From Bradyrhizobium monzae (GTDB lineage Bacteria > Pseudomonadota > Alphaproteobacteria > Rhizobiales > Xanthobacteraceae): DNA of 64,000 nucleotides. The stretch is taken from contig NZ_JAIRDQ010000007.1 in assembly GCF_021458635.1 (NCBI RefSeq), forward strand, positions 124,001 through 188,000, in the 5' to 3' direction. This document shows, in pieces, positions 18,308 through 26,955 of the stretch (the first letter of the stretch is position 1; each line of letters begins with the position of its first letter). The translations under genes and the position numbers were made by a program. The notes beneath the pieces are model-generated. The model saw nothing but the letters and a program-made list of their open reading frames with translations, was not told the origin of the DNA and searched no databases.

Positions 18308-19195
18308 CTACCAGCTCCCCGAGGCGCCGCCGCCACCAAAGCTGCCGCCGCCTCCGCTGAAGCTGCCGCTGTCACTGGACGACGATCCGCTGCTCCAGCC
18401 GCTGGACGAGGAGCCGCTCGACCACGAGCCGCCGCGCGACGACCCCGTCGATGCCGGAAACAAATCGGCGATGAAGGACAGCACGAAGCCGACGATCCCG
18501 GCGAGCAAGGCTAACGCGCCGGATCCGATGATCAGCAACGCCAGGAGGCCGATCACGCTGCCGGTCGCGACCGAGCCCAGCAGGCGCCCCAGCATTGCGC
18601 GCAGGAAGCCACCGACGACGAGCGAGGCAAACAGGACGACCGGGGCGAGCGGCCCGATCTCGTCCAGATTGGCAAAATTCACGCTGCGCGAGGGAACCGG
18701 CAACGGCTCGCCGTCGACGACGCGCATCATCCGATCGACGCCGGCCGAGATGCCGCCGGCGAAGTCGCCCTCTCGGAATTTCGGCGTGATGACCTCGTCG
18801 ATGATCCGCCGCGAGGTGACGTCGGTGAGCGCGCCTTCGAGGCCGTAGCCGACCTCGATGCGCAGATGCCGGTCGTTCTTGGCAACGACGAGGATCGCGC
18901 CGTCGTCGACCTTCTTGCGGCCGATCTTCCAAGCCTCCGCGACGCGGATCGAGAACTGCTCGATCGTCTCCGGGTCCGTCGTCGGCACGATCAGCACGGC
19001 GATCTGGCTGCCCTTCCGCGTCTCGAAATCGCCAAGCTTCTGCGACAGCGCGGCAATGTCGCCACTCGACAGCGTGCCGGTGCGGTCGACCACGCGGCCG
19101 GTGAGCTGCGGCACCGCGACATCGGCCAAGGTAGGAGAGGCGAAAGCCAAGAGGAGCGCTGCGACGATGGCCGCACACCACACCCTCGGCGTCAT
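18308..19195 (-). CDS. Exported TPM-domain membrane protein (YgcG type)
   Basis: A 295-residue protein: signal peptide (1-25, ending TLADVAVP), TPM domain (about 30-160: LTGRVVDRTGTLSSGDIAAL, GSQIAVLIVPTTDPETIEQF, DRHLRIEVGYGLEG), two transmembrane segments (about 180-235), and a Ser/Gly-rich low-complexity tail ending GGGGASGSW. This is the standard YgcG layout encoded beside lemA. The frame runs up to 19312, but those extra 39 codons are palindromic repeat sequence, so the ATG at 19195 is chosen. No strong ribosome site is seen before it, so expression may depend on the repeat-derived leader. Confidence 0.82.
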   Translation of the reverse strand: MTPRVWCAAIVAALLLAFASPTLADVAVPQLTGRVVDRTGTLSSGDIAALSQKLGDFETRKGSQIAVLIVPTTDPETIEQFSIRVAEAWKIGRKKVDDGAILVVAKNDRHLRIEVGYGLEGALTDVTSRRIIDEVITPKFREGDFAGGISAGVDRMMRVVDGEPLPVPSRSVNFANLDEIGPLAPVVLFASLVVGGFLRAMLGRLLGSVATGSVIGLLALLIIGSGALALLAGIVGFVLSFIADLFPASTGSSRGGSWSSGSSSSGWSSGSSSSDSGSFSGGGGSFGGGGASGSW

Positions 19196-19294
19196 CGCCC
19201 GGCTTGACCGGGCGATCCAGTATTCCAGAGACGCCAGCGATATACCGAGAAGCCGCGGCGTACTGGATTCCCCGCTTTCGCGGGGAATGACGGC
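19191..19294. repeat. Dispersed palindromic repeat splitting the lemA-TPM cluster
   Basis: The left arm GTCATCGCCCGGCTTGACCG with GGGCGATCCAGTATTCCAG is mirrored by TACTGGATTCCCCGC and GCGGGGAATGAC on the right; each arm also has its own small stem. It begins at the TPM start codon and ends 32 bases before the end of lemA, so it forms the whole leader of the TPM gene. Confidence 0.85.
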
Positions 19295-19325
19295 GGTGGG
19301 TGGGGCGCGCATCAGCCGAGCGCGC

Positions 19326-19934
19326 TTACTTCGACGGCGCGGGCGCGGGGTTGAAATCGACCTTCGGCGCGGTCGAGATTTCCTTCTCGTTCTCGACCGA
19401 GAAATTCGGCTTCTCCTTGTAGCCGAACATCATCGCGGTGAGATTGTTCGGGAACGATCGGACGGTGACGTTATATTCCTGCACCGACTTGATGTAGCGG
19501 TTGCGCGCGACCGTGATGCGGTTTTCGGTGCCTTCGAGCTGCGACATCAGGTCCTTGAACAGCGCGTCCGACTTGAGCTGCGGATAGTTCTCCGTGACCA
19601 CCAGAAGCCGCGACAATGCGCTGGAGAGTTCACCCTGAGCGGCCTGGAACTTCTGCAGGGCCGCGGGGTCGTTCAGCACCTCGGGCGTCGCCTGGATGCT
19701 GCCGACCTTGGCACGGGCATTGGTGACGCCGAGCAGCACGTCCTTTTCCTGCTGCGCAAAGCCCTTCACCGAATTGACCAGGTTCGGCACGAGATCGGCG
19801 CGGCGCTGATACTGGTTCACCACCTCGGACCAGTTGCCCTTGATCTGCTCGTCCTCGCTCTGGATCGCGTTGTAGCCGCAATTGGTCAGGCTGAGCGAGG
19901 CCAGCGCCGCCAGCACGGTCAGGATCTTGCGCAT
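19326..19934 (-). CDS. lemA: LemA-family lipoprotein
   Basis: A 202-residue protein. The signal peptide ends in a lipobox (SLTNCGYN) with a probable lipidated Cys near residue 19, rather than the N-terminal helix anchor of classical LemA. The body has the family's long helices with NQYQRRADLVPNLVNSVKGF and NNLTAMMFGYKEKPNFSVE. LemA proteins are envelope proteins of unclear function that co-occur with TPM-domain proteins, as here. The ATG at 19934 follows GGGAGAAATTTG and is preferred over a TTG one codon earlier. Confidence 0.88.
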   Translation of the reverse strand: MRKILTVLAALASLSLTNCGYNAIQSEDEQIKGNWSEVVNQYQRRADLVPNLVNSVKGFAQQEKDVLLGVTNARAKVGSIQATPEVLNDPAALQKFQAAQGELSSALSRLLVVTENYPQLKSDALFKDLMSQLEGTENRITVARNRYIKSVQEYNVTVRSFPNNLTAMMFGYKEKPNFSVENEKEISTAPKVDFNPAPAPSK

Positions 19935-20099
19935 CAAATTTCTCCCGGTGGAATCGGGTGCAAGCTACCAGATTGAACGCGCACGGCGCCAGATGTCCTG
20001 ACGGCGCCAAAAGCAGCCGACTGACGCAAGCCTCTTGCCTATCACCGGGTGACATAGTCAACTCGAAGCAAACAAGACAAAAATGCAGGGAGGCGCGCC

Positions 20100-20951
20100 A
20101 TGTCCTCGTTCGAGACCATCCTCGTGGAGCGGCCGGAGCCGGCGATTGCCCGGGTCGTGATGAACCGACCCGACGCGCGCAATGCGCAGAACCTGCAAAT
20201 GACCTACGACCTCAACGCCGCCTTCGATGCGGCGGTCCAGGACGACACGGTCAAGGTGATCATCCTCGCCGGCAACGGGCCGCACTTCTCCTCCGGCCAC
20301 GATCTCCGCCCCGGGGGCAAAAATGCCGCAGGCACAGATTTTCCGCCCATCGGAAATTGGGGCGGCTTTGCCGAGGCGAACGCGCACGGCCGCTTCGCGC
20401 GGGAGCAGGAAATATATCTCCAGATCACACGGCGCTGGCGCAACCTCGCCAAGCCGATGATTGCCGAGGTGCATGGCAAGTGCATCGCCGGCGGCTTGAT
20501 GCTGGCCTGGGCCTGCGACCTCATCATTGCCAGCGACGACGCGCAGTTCTGCGATCCCGTCGTCACCATGGGCGTCTGCGGTGTCGAATGGTTTGTGCAT
20601 CCCTGGGAGCTGGGCCCGCGCAAGGCCAAGGAATTTCTGTTCACCGCCGACAGCTGGAGCGCGCAGGAGGCGCACCAGCTCGGCATGGTGAACCAGGTCG
20701 TGCCGCGCACCGAGCTGTCTTCGCGCGTGCTGGAGCTCGCGCGCAAAATCGCATCAAAGCCGTCCTTTGCGCTGAAGCTGACCAAGGAAGCCGTGAACCG
20801 CTCCGTCGACGTGATGGGTCAGCCGGCCGCGATCGACCAGGCCTTTGCCCTGCATCAGCTCTGTCACGCCCACAACCTTCAGGAGTTCGGCATGGTGGTC
20901 GATCCATCCGGACTGCATCCCTCCGTGCGCAAGCCGGCGGCCGCGGAGTAA
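20100..20951 (+). CDS. Crotonase-fold protein (enoyl-CoA hydratase/isomerase family) lacking both catalytic Glu
   Basis: A 283-residue crotonase-superfamily protein. The CoA-binding and oxyanion-hole segments are kept (HFSSGHDL; HGKCIAGGLMLAWACDLI). Aligning these with rat crotonase places Met134 and Val154 where the two catalytic glutamates (144 and 164) stand; the 20-residue spacing is the same. It is therefore unlikely to be a normal hydratase and may be an isomerase, thioesterase-like or non-catalytic member. FVHPWELGPRKAKEFLFT is typical of a subgroup seen in actinobacteria and rhizobia. It is the first gene of an operon with two acyl-CoA dehydrogenases; the next start is 4 bases downstream. 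Confidence 0.82.
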   Translation: MSSFETILVERPEPAIARVVMNRPDARNAQNLQMTYDLNAAFDAAVQDDTVKVIILAGNGPHFSSGHDLRPGGKNAAGTDFPPIGNWGGFAEANAHGRFAREQEIYLQITRRWRNLAKPMIAEVHGKCIAGGLMLAWACDLIIASDDAQFCDPVVTMGVCGVEWFVHPWELGPRKAKEFLFTADSWSAQEAHQLGMVNQVVPRTELSSRVLELARKIASKPSFALKLTKEAVNRSVDVMGQPAAIDQAFALHQLCHAHNLQEFGMVVDPSGLHPSVRKPAAAE

Positions 20952-20955
20952 GGAC

Positions 20956-22104
20956 ATGGATCTCAACCTCAGTGACGAGCAACGGCTGCTGCGGGAGAGT
21001 GCGGAGCGCTTCGTGGCCGAGAGCTACGATGCCGACCACCGCCGCAACGCGGCCAACGATCCGCTCGGCTTCAGCCCGGCGGTGTGGAAGCAGTTTGCCG
21101 AGCTCGGCTGGCTGGCGTTGCCGATCCCCGAAGAGTTTGATGGTCTCGGCGGCGGGCCGGTCGAGATCGGAATTTTGATGGAAGCGTTTGGCCGCGGGCT
21201 AGTGTCGGAGCCGTATATCGCAACCGTCGTGCTCGGGGCTGCATTGATCGAGAAGTGCGGCAGCATAGCGCAGAGGCAGGCGAGCCTGCCCAAGATCGCG
21301 GACGGGTCATTGAAACTCGCGTTTGCGCATTCCGAGCGCGCCGCGCGGTTCGATCTTGCCAAGGTCACGACATCAGCCAACAAGACGGCGCATGGTTGGT
21401 ATCTCTCCGGCAGCAAGATCGCCGTGCTCGACGGCCACGCCGCCGATGAGATCATCGTCTCCGCGCATTTGCATGATCATCAGGGACCATCGGGGCGGAT
21501 CGGCCTGTTTCTGGTGCCGGCAACGGCGCAAGGCCTTGTGATTTCCGACTATCCGCGCTTGGGCGGCGGGCGCGCCTGCAATATCGAACTCTCCGACGTG
21601 CAGCTGCCGGAAGATACCCTGCTCGGCGACGGCAAGGACGCGCTGCCGGCGATCGAGTGGGCCGTCGACCGCACCATGGCCGCGCTGGGCGCAGAGACGG
21701 TCGGCATCATGCAGACGCTGCTCGACACCACGTTGGACTACACCAAGATTCGGAAGCAGTTCGGCCGGCCGCTCTCCGCCAACCAGGTGATCCGCCATCG
21801 CCTCGCCGACATGGCCATCCAGGCCGACGAAGCCCGTTCGATGGCGCTGCGCGCCGCACTGAAAGCCGATAACCCGCCGGTCGAACGCGCGCGCGCTGCT
21901 TCGGCCGCGAAGGCGAAGATCGGCAAATGCGCCCGCTTCGTCGGCGAGCAGTCGATCCAGCTTCACGGCGGCATGGGCGTCACCGAAGAGCTCGAGGTCG
22001 GTGCCTATTTCAAGCGCCTGGTCGCCTTTGACACGCTGTTCGGCGGCACCGCCCACCACTACAGCCGCCATGCCCAGCTTGGCCGCACCACGAAAGCCGC
22101 CTGA
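20956..22104 (+). CDS. Acyl-CoA dehydrogenase, PimD-like partner subunit
   Basis: A 382-residue flavoprotein of the acyl-CoA dehydrogenase fold. Its N-terminus (MDLNLSDEQRLLRESAERF) and SYDADHRRNAA resemble the smaller subunit (PimD) of the pimeloyl-CoA dehydrogenase type, whose large partner would be the next gene. In the segment that carries the catalytic Glu in medium-chain enzymes it reads FGGT, so that Glu is absent. ATG 20956 lies 4 bases after the preceding stop. The pair likely forms a heteromeric dehydrogenase in a dicarboxylate- or side-chain-type beta-oxidation route. The substrate is inferred loosely. Confidence 0.83.
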   Translation: MDLNLSDEQRLLRESAERFVAESYDADHRRNAANDPLGFSPAVWKQFAELGWLALPIPEEFDGLGGGPVEIGILMEAFGRGLVSEPYIATVVLGAALIEKCGSIAQRQASLPKIADGSLKLAFAHSERAARFDLAKVTTSANKTAHGWYLSGSKIAVLDGHAADEIIVSAHLHDHQGPSGRIGLFLVPATAQGLVISDYPRLGGGRACNIELSDVQLPEDTLLGDGKDALPAIEWAVDRTMAALGAETVGIMQTLLDTTLDYTKIRKQFGRPLSANQVIRHRLADMAIQADEARSMALRAALKADNPPVERARAASAAKAKIGKCARFVGEQSIQLHGGMGVTEELEVGAYFKRLVAFDTLFGGTAHHYSRHAQLGRTTKAA

Positions 22105-22119
22105 CACGAGGAGCGCAAT

Positions 22120-23316
22120 ATGGACCTGTCGTTCAATGCCGAAGAGCGCGCCTTCCAGAGCGAGGTGCGCGGTTTCATCGCCAAAAATCTCACAGACGAG
22201 ATGAAGCGCGCGACCGCGCTGACGCCGTCGGTGTTCTCCGACCCCGATATCGGCATGGCCTGGCAGCGCGCGCTGCACAAGCAGGGCTGGGGTGCTCCGG
22301 GCTGGCCGGTCGATCACGGCGGCCCGAGCTGGACGCCGGCGCAGCGCTGGATCTTCGAGAGCGAATGCGCGCGAGCCGGTGTGCCCAACGTCAACGTGAT
22401 GGGCGTGAAGATGGTTGGGCCCGTCATCATCGGCTTCGGCTCGCCCGAGCAGAAGAATTTTTACCTGCCGCGGATCCTCTCTGGCGAGGACTATTGGTGC
22501 CAGGGCTATTCCGAGCCGGGCTCCGGCTCCGATCTCTCCTCGCTGAAAACCCGCGCGGTGCGCGACGGCGACGACTACATCATCAACGGCACGAAAATCT
22601 GGACCACGCATGCGCATCACGCCAACCGCATGTTCGCGCTGGTGCGTACCAGCGATGGTGCGAGGCAGCAGGACGGCATCAGTTTCATCCTGATCGACAT
22701 GAAGACACCGGGCATCACGATCCGCCCCATTCTGACCATCGGCGGCGACCACGAAGTCAACCAGGTGTTTTTTGACGACGTGCGCGTGCCCGTTGCAAAC
22801 CGCGTCGGCGACGAAGGCAAGGGCTGGACTTACGGCAAATATCTGCTCGAGTTCGAGCGCGGCGCCGGCATTGCGTCCGCCAAGCTGCGTGAGGGGCTGC
22901 GCGCCATCACTGAGCTAGCCGAGTCCGATCTCACGGGGCGCGCCATCGACAGCCCCGATATCGCGTCCCGCATCTCGGAGGTCGAGGTCGACATCGACGC
23001 GCTGGAGATGACAGAGCTGCGCGTGCTCTCGGCGCTGCAGACGGGACAAAACCCCGGCGCGGTGTCGTCCATCCTGAAGCTGCGCAACAGCGAGATCCGG
23101 CAGGCCGTGACGCGGCTCGGCGTCGACGTGATCGGCCATGATGCCCTCGCCGTCGAGCCGATGCGGCCGCTCTACAAGCTCAACCACGAGCCGACGATGC
23201 CGGAAGATATGCTGACGGTGGTGCCGGAATATCTCAACGGCCGCGCCTACACGATCTTCGGCGGCACGTCGGAGATCCAGCGCGATATCATCGCAAAGAT
23301 GATGCTGGGTATTTAG
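22120..23316 (+). CDS. Acyl-CoA dehydrogenase, PimC-like large subunit
   Basis: A 398-residue acyl-CoA dehydrogenase. The FAD-binding signature YSEPGSGSDLSSLKT (about 128-142) and the middle beta domain with IWTTHAHHANRMF are clear. The C-terminal helix has IFGGTSEIQRDIIAKMMLG, with Gly where medium-chain dehydrogenases have the catalytic Glu; in some subfamilies the base comes from another helix. The insert EVEVDIDALEMTELR is typical of the large subunit of PimCD-type pairs. It starts 15 bases after its partner and is the last gene of the operon, followed by a palindromic repeat. Confidence 0.85.
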   Translation: MDLSFNAEERAFQSEVRGFIAKNLTDEMKRATALTPSVFSDPDIGMAWQRALHKQGWGAPGWPVDHGGPSWTPAQRWIFESECARAGVPNVNVMGVKMVGPVIIGFGSPEQKNFYLPRILSGEDYWCQGYSEPGSGSDLSSLKTRAVRDGDDYIINGTKIWTTHAHHANRMFALVRTSDGARQQDGISFILIDMKTPGITIRPILTIGGDHEVNQVFFDDVRVPVANRVGDEGKGWTYGKYLLEFERGAGIASAKLREGLRAITELAESDLTGRAIDSPDIASRISEVEVDIDALEMTELRVLSALQTGQNPGAVSSILKLRNSEIRQAVTRLGVDVIGHDALAVEPMRPLYKLNHEPTMPEDMLTVVPEYLNGRAYTIFGGTSEIQRDIIAKMMLGI

Positions 23317-23340
23317 GGGATCGGGGCGCTGCACACTCAG

Positions 23341-23489
23341 CTGTCGTCCTGGGGCGCGCGCAGCGCAGATCCGGGATCCATAACCCCAGGGAGAGGTTAT
23401 GGCGCGAGCTGTTCACCACGAGTTTTCGTCAAACTGCTTCCTGTGGTTATGGATCCCGGGTTCGCGCTGCGCGCGCCCCGGGACGACAG
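23341..23489. repeat. Dispersed palindromic repeat, CTGTCGTCC type, long-armed
   Basis: The left arm CTGTCGTCCTGGGGCGCGCG with GATCCGGGATCCATAACC is mirrored by GGTTATGGATCCCGGGTTCG and GCGCGCCCCGGGACGACAG on the right. The loop carries a shorter GGTTATGGCGC repeat. It lies between the convergent acyl-CoA dehydrogenase and molybdenum hydroxylase genes. Confidence 0.88.
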
Positions 23490-23538
23490 TTGAATGCGTG
23501 GCTGCAGCCAGCGCAATAATGCGGACCTAACCCGCCAC

Positions 23539-25851
23539 CTACGCGTCCCGGATCGCCTTCCAGATCTTCTGCGGCGTCAGCGGCGTATTCAGCTGGGTGA
23601 TACCGAGTTCGGCCAGCGCGTCCATCACGCCGTTGGTGACGCAAGGCGGACCACCGATGGCACCGGATTCGCCGCAGCCCTTGGCGCCGAGCGGATTGGT
23701 GCGGCAGGGCGCGGAATCGTCCAGCGTCACGACGATCGGCGGCACGTCGTCGGCGCGCGGGATGCAGTAGTCCTGATAGCTCGCCGTCAGCAGCTGGCCG
23801 TCGGCGTCATACGAGACGCCCTCATACAGCGCCTGACCGATGCCCTGCGCGACGCCACCGTGGATCTGCCCCGTCACCAGCATCGGATTCACGGCGACGC
23901 CGACGTCGTCGACGGTGGTGTAACGCACGACCCTGGACACGCCGGTCTCCGGGTCGATCTCGACCTCGCAGATATGCGTGCCGTTGGGCCAGCTCGGACC
24001 ATCGACCTCGCCCTCGGAATCGACGCTGAGCTTTGAGCCACTCTCCTTCTCGGCGATGTCGAACAGGCTGATGCGGCGGTCGGTGCCGACCACGGTGAGC
24101 ATGCCGCCCTGATATTCGATGTCCTCGACCGAGGTCTCGAGCACATTCGCCGCCTTCTCGCGCGCCTTCCGGATCAGGTCGTTGGAGGAGACCGCCACGG
24201 CCGTGCCGCCAACGAACAGCGAGCGCGAGCCGACGCTGCCAAAGCCCATGGCGAGATCCGTGTCGCCCTGGACGACGTCGATCTTGTCCATTGGAATGCC
24301 GAGCGTATCGGAGATCATCTGCGTGTAGGTGGTCTGCAAGCCCTGCCCCATCGCCATGGTGCCAGAATGCAGCACGACGCGGCCTTGCGAGGTCGCATGC
24401 AGGCTGACCTTTTCGGTGTGGGCACGGCCGCCGGTCCATTCGATGTAGGAGGTCAGCCCGCGGCCGTAGAGCAGGCCCTTCTTCTTCGCGGCCTTCTTGC
24501 GCGCGGCAAAGCCATCCCAGTCGGCGAGCTCGACGGCGCGATCGAGCATGTGAGCGAAGGCGCCGGAATCGTAGACCTGACCGGCGGCGTTGGTGTAGGG
24601 CAGCTGCGCCGGCTTGATGTAGTTCGCTTTGCGGATTGCACGCGGATCCATGCCGATTTTCCGCGCGGCGGCGTCGAACAGGCGCTCGACGATGAAGACG
24701 GCTTCCGGACGACCAGCACCACGATAGGCCCCGACCGGCGCGGTGTGGGTCATCACCGACTTGACCTCGAAATGCACCAGCGGCAAATCGTAGACACCGG
24801 TCTGCACGAACGGCCCGAGCACCAGCGGAATGATGTTGGCTGCGCCCGAGGAATAGGCGCCGGTGCAGCCGATCGAGGTGACGCGATAGGCCAGCACCTT
24901 GCCCTTCTCGTCCAGCGCGAAGGACGCGGTCGAGGTCAGATCGCGGCCGTGGGTGCCGCCGACGAACTCGTCGGTGCGGTCGCCACGCCAGCGGATCTTC
25001 CGGTTCAGCTTGGTCGCGACATAGGCGACGATGCCGTCTTCCGGATAGAGGTTGGTCTTCTGGCCGAAGCCGCCACCGATGTCGCCGACCAGCACGCGCA
25101 CGCTGTCCTTGGGACGCTTGAGCACGGCTTCGGCCAGCACGTCGCGGGTCGAGGCCGGGGTCTGCGACTGCACGTGCAGGAGGAGACGGCCGGTCTTCTT
25201 GTCGATCTCGGCGATGGTCGAGCGTGGCTCCATCGCTGACGGCACGAGGCGCTGGCTGACGAGATCGAGCTCGACCGTGTACGCGGCCTTGGCGAAGGCC
25301 TCATCCACCTTGGCGGCATCGCCATAGCTCATCGCGCCGACGATGTTGTCGGGTGCCTCCGGCCACACCACCGGCGCGCCGGGTTTGACGGCTTCGACGG
25401 GATCGACCACGGCAGGCTGCACGTCATACTCGACCGCGATCGCTTCGGCCGCGCTCTGGGCCTCTGCACGTGACGAAGCAACCACTGCCGCCACCGCCTC
25501 GCCAGTGTAACGCACGACTTCATGAGCGAGCAGCCGGCGCGGCGGCACCGTCATCGGCTTGCCGTCGGGGCGCTTGAAGATGCTCAGCGTCGGAATGGTG
25601 CCGACGTCGTCCTTGATCAGGTCGGCGCCGGTGTAGATCGCGGTGACGCCAGCCATCGATGCGGCCGCGCTGGTGTCGATCGAGACGATGTTCGCGTGCG
25701 CGTGCGGCGAGCGCAGCACGTGCAACCACAGCGCGCCATCCTCCGGCTTGTCGTCGATGAATTGTCCCTTCCCGGTGAGCAGCCGCTGGTCTTCCAAACG
25801 CTTGACGGGCTGGCCCGCTCCGAAACGCAAATTGCCGGGAAGAATGTTCAT
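23539..25851 (-). CDS. Molybdenum hydroxylase large subunit (CoxL form II / xanthine dehydrogenase family)
   Basis: A 770-residue molybdopterin-cytosine-dinucleotide-binding subunit. The N-terminal segment RLEDQRLLTGKGQFIDD is typical of the CoxL family. The active-site loop reads VGAYRGAGRPEA, the form II signature rather than the AYxCSFR of true CO dehydrogenase, so CO is probably not the substrate. The catalytic Glu is present in GAKGCGESGAIG near the C-terminus. These enzymes normally need an FAD subunit and a [2Fe-2S] subunit, and neither is encoded nearby, so the gene is an orphan here. Substrate unknown; hydroxylation of an aldehyde or N-heterocycle is plausible. Confidence 0.88.
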   Translation of the reverse strand: MNILPGNLRFGAGQPVKRLEDQRLLTGKGQFIDDKPEDGALWLHVLRSPHAHANIVSIDTSAAASMAGVTAIYTGADLIKDDVGTIPTLSIFKRPDGKPMTVPPRRLLAHEVVRYTGEAVAAVVASSRAEAQSAAEAIAVEYDVQPAVVDPVEAVKPGAPVVWPEAPDNIVGAMSYGDAAKVDEAFAKAAYTVELDLVSQRLVPSAMEPRSTIAEIDKKTGRLLLHVQSQTPASTRDVLAEAVLKRPKDSVRVLVGDIGGGFGQKTNLYPEDGIVAYVATKLNRKIRWRGDRTDEFVGGTHGRDLTSTASFALDEKGKVLAYRVTSIGCTGAYSSGAANIIPLVLGPFVQTGVYDLPLVHFEVKSVMTHTAPVGAYRGAGRPEAVFIVERLFDAAARKIGMDPRAIRKANYIKPAQLPYTNAAGQVYDSGAFAHMLDRAVELADWDGFAARKKAAKKKGLLYGRGLTSYIEWTGGRAHTEKVSLHATSQGRVVLHSGTMAMGQGLQTTYTQMISDTLGIPMDKIDVVQGDTDLAMGFGSVGSRSLFVGGTAVAVSSNDLIRKAREKAANVLETSVEDIEYQGGMLTVVGTDRRISLFDIAEKESGSKLSVDSEGEVDGPSWPNGTHICEVEIDPETGVSRVVRYTTVDDVGVAVNPMLVTGQIHGGVAQGIGQALYEGVSYDADGQLLTASYQDYCIPRADDVPPIVVTLDDSAPCRTNPLGAKGCGESGAIGGPPCVTNGVMDALAELGITQLNTPLTPQKIWKAIRDA

Positions 25852-25966
25852 TCCGCTGGGTCCTCAGGCTCTCTTCAAATTCGGGCTGCCTTTTAGCGGA
25901 TCGAGCCATGCGCGACCAGCCGCGCTTTTGGGCGGTGGGACCATGGATTCGTCATGCCGGAGGGGG

Positions 25967-26842
25967 CTAGGCCAGCTCTCGCAATGCAGCTTCCACGACC
26001 TTGCGCGCATCGGCCGAAAGCGCGGCCTGCGGCGGGACGGGGTCGCCGACATCGTAGCCCTGGATCGCAAGGCCGGCCTTGATACAGGCCGCAAGGTTGA
26101 AGCGGGCGAAGGCCTCGTTGATGCGCCACAGCCTGCGCTGCAGCGCCATGGCCTCGTCCCAGCGGCCGGCCTGGCAGAGGTCGTAGAGCGCGACGCTCTG
26201 GCGCGGGATGATGCAGGCGGGTCCCGCCATCCAGCCGAGGCCGCCGATCAGCATCACCGCAGCCGGGATGTGGGCGGAGGCCGAAAACACGCGCAAGGAA
26301 TCGCCGCAGCGGTTCATGATCGAGAGCAGCCGCCCGGTGTTGGTCGAGGCATCCTTGATGTAGCCGATGCGCGGATGCTCGGCGAGGCGCGCGATGACAT
26401 CGAGGGTCAGGTCCGAGCGCTGAAATTGCGGATTGGTGTAAATGACGACAGGAATGTCCACGGCGTCCGCAATGCTGCGGAAATAGGACTCGACCTGGGC
26501 ATCGGCGAGCGGGAAGTAGGCCTCGAGGATCGCCAGAATGCCGTTGGCGCCAAGCTTCTGGTACGCCTGCGCCTGCGCCACTGCATCGGCCGTCGAGGTC
26601 GATGCGACGCCCGCCACCACAGGCACGCGGCCCTTCGCAGCGTCGATCGTGGTCTGCACCACCGCCATGCGCTGCGGGGCGTTGAGATAGGCAAACTCGC
26701 CGGTCGAGCCGAGCGGCGTCAGCCCGTTCACGCCGGCCCCGATCAGGTCGTCGCAGAGCTTTGCGAGAACGTCCGTTCGCACCCTGCCGTCGGTGCCGAC
26801 GGGCGATACGAGATAGGGAAAGACACCGCGAAAATCGGTCAT
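25967..26842 (-). CDS. DapA-family aldolase/lyase (DHDPS/NAL superfamily)
   Basis: A 291-residue class I aldolase. The Schiff-base Lys is K163 in RIGYIKDAS, the pyruvate carboxylate-binding motif is PLGSTGEFAY (about 43-52), and the catalytic Tyr is Y135 in VVIYTNP. The family covers dihydrodipicolinate synthase, N-acetylneuraminate lyase and several sugar-acid dehydratases or aldolases. A stand-alone copy amid catabolic genes suggests the latter. The frame continues upstream to 26929, but the ATG at 26842 matches the family start (TDFRGVFPYLVSPV). It lies upstream of the molybdenum hydroxylase on the same strand, with a 115-base gap. Confidence 0.85.
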   Translation of the reverse strand: MTDFRGVFPYLVSPVGTDGRVRTDVLAKLCDDLIGAGVNGLTPLGSTGEFAYLNAPQRMAVVQTTIDAAKGRVPVVAGVASTSTADAVAQAQAYQKLGANGILAILEAYFPLADAQVESYFRSIADAVDIPVVIYTNPQFQRSDLTLDVIARLAEHPRIGYIKDASTNTGRLLSIMNRCGDSLRVFSASAHIPAAVMLIGGLGWMAGPACIIPRQSVALYDLCQAGRWDEAMALQRRLWRINEAFARFNLAACIKAGLAIQGYDVGDPVPPQAALSADARKVVEAALRELA

Positions 26843-26955
26843 ATCGGGGAATAATATCCGGGGGAAGCGAGTCTTCTGTGGCAGGCCCGCAATGCATCGG
26901 GTGCTACCATGGGGTCCTATTGCCAGCAAGCGACCTGCTTTCGAAGAGCGTATTT
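26843..26955. promoter_or_regulatory. Divergent promoter region, aldolase and outer-membrane-type gene
   Basis: 113 bases between divergent starts. AATAATATCC near 26850 is the most AT-rich part and could be the leftward -10 region. GAAGAG at 26943-26948 is a plausible ribosome site for the rightward GTG at 26956. No dyad symmetry strong enough to call an operator. Confidence 0.35.

Noticed and set aside
19196..19312. N-terminal extension of the TPM protein
   Set aside because: The extra codons are entirely palindromic repeat sequence and precede a normal signal peptide start.
23539..25851. True carbon monoxide dehydrogenase CoxL
   Set aside because: The active-site loop is AYRGAGR (form II), lacks the Cys of the CO-oxidising enzyme, and no coxM/coxS genes are nearby.
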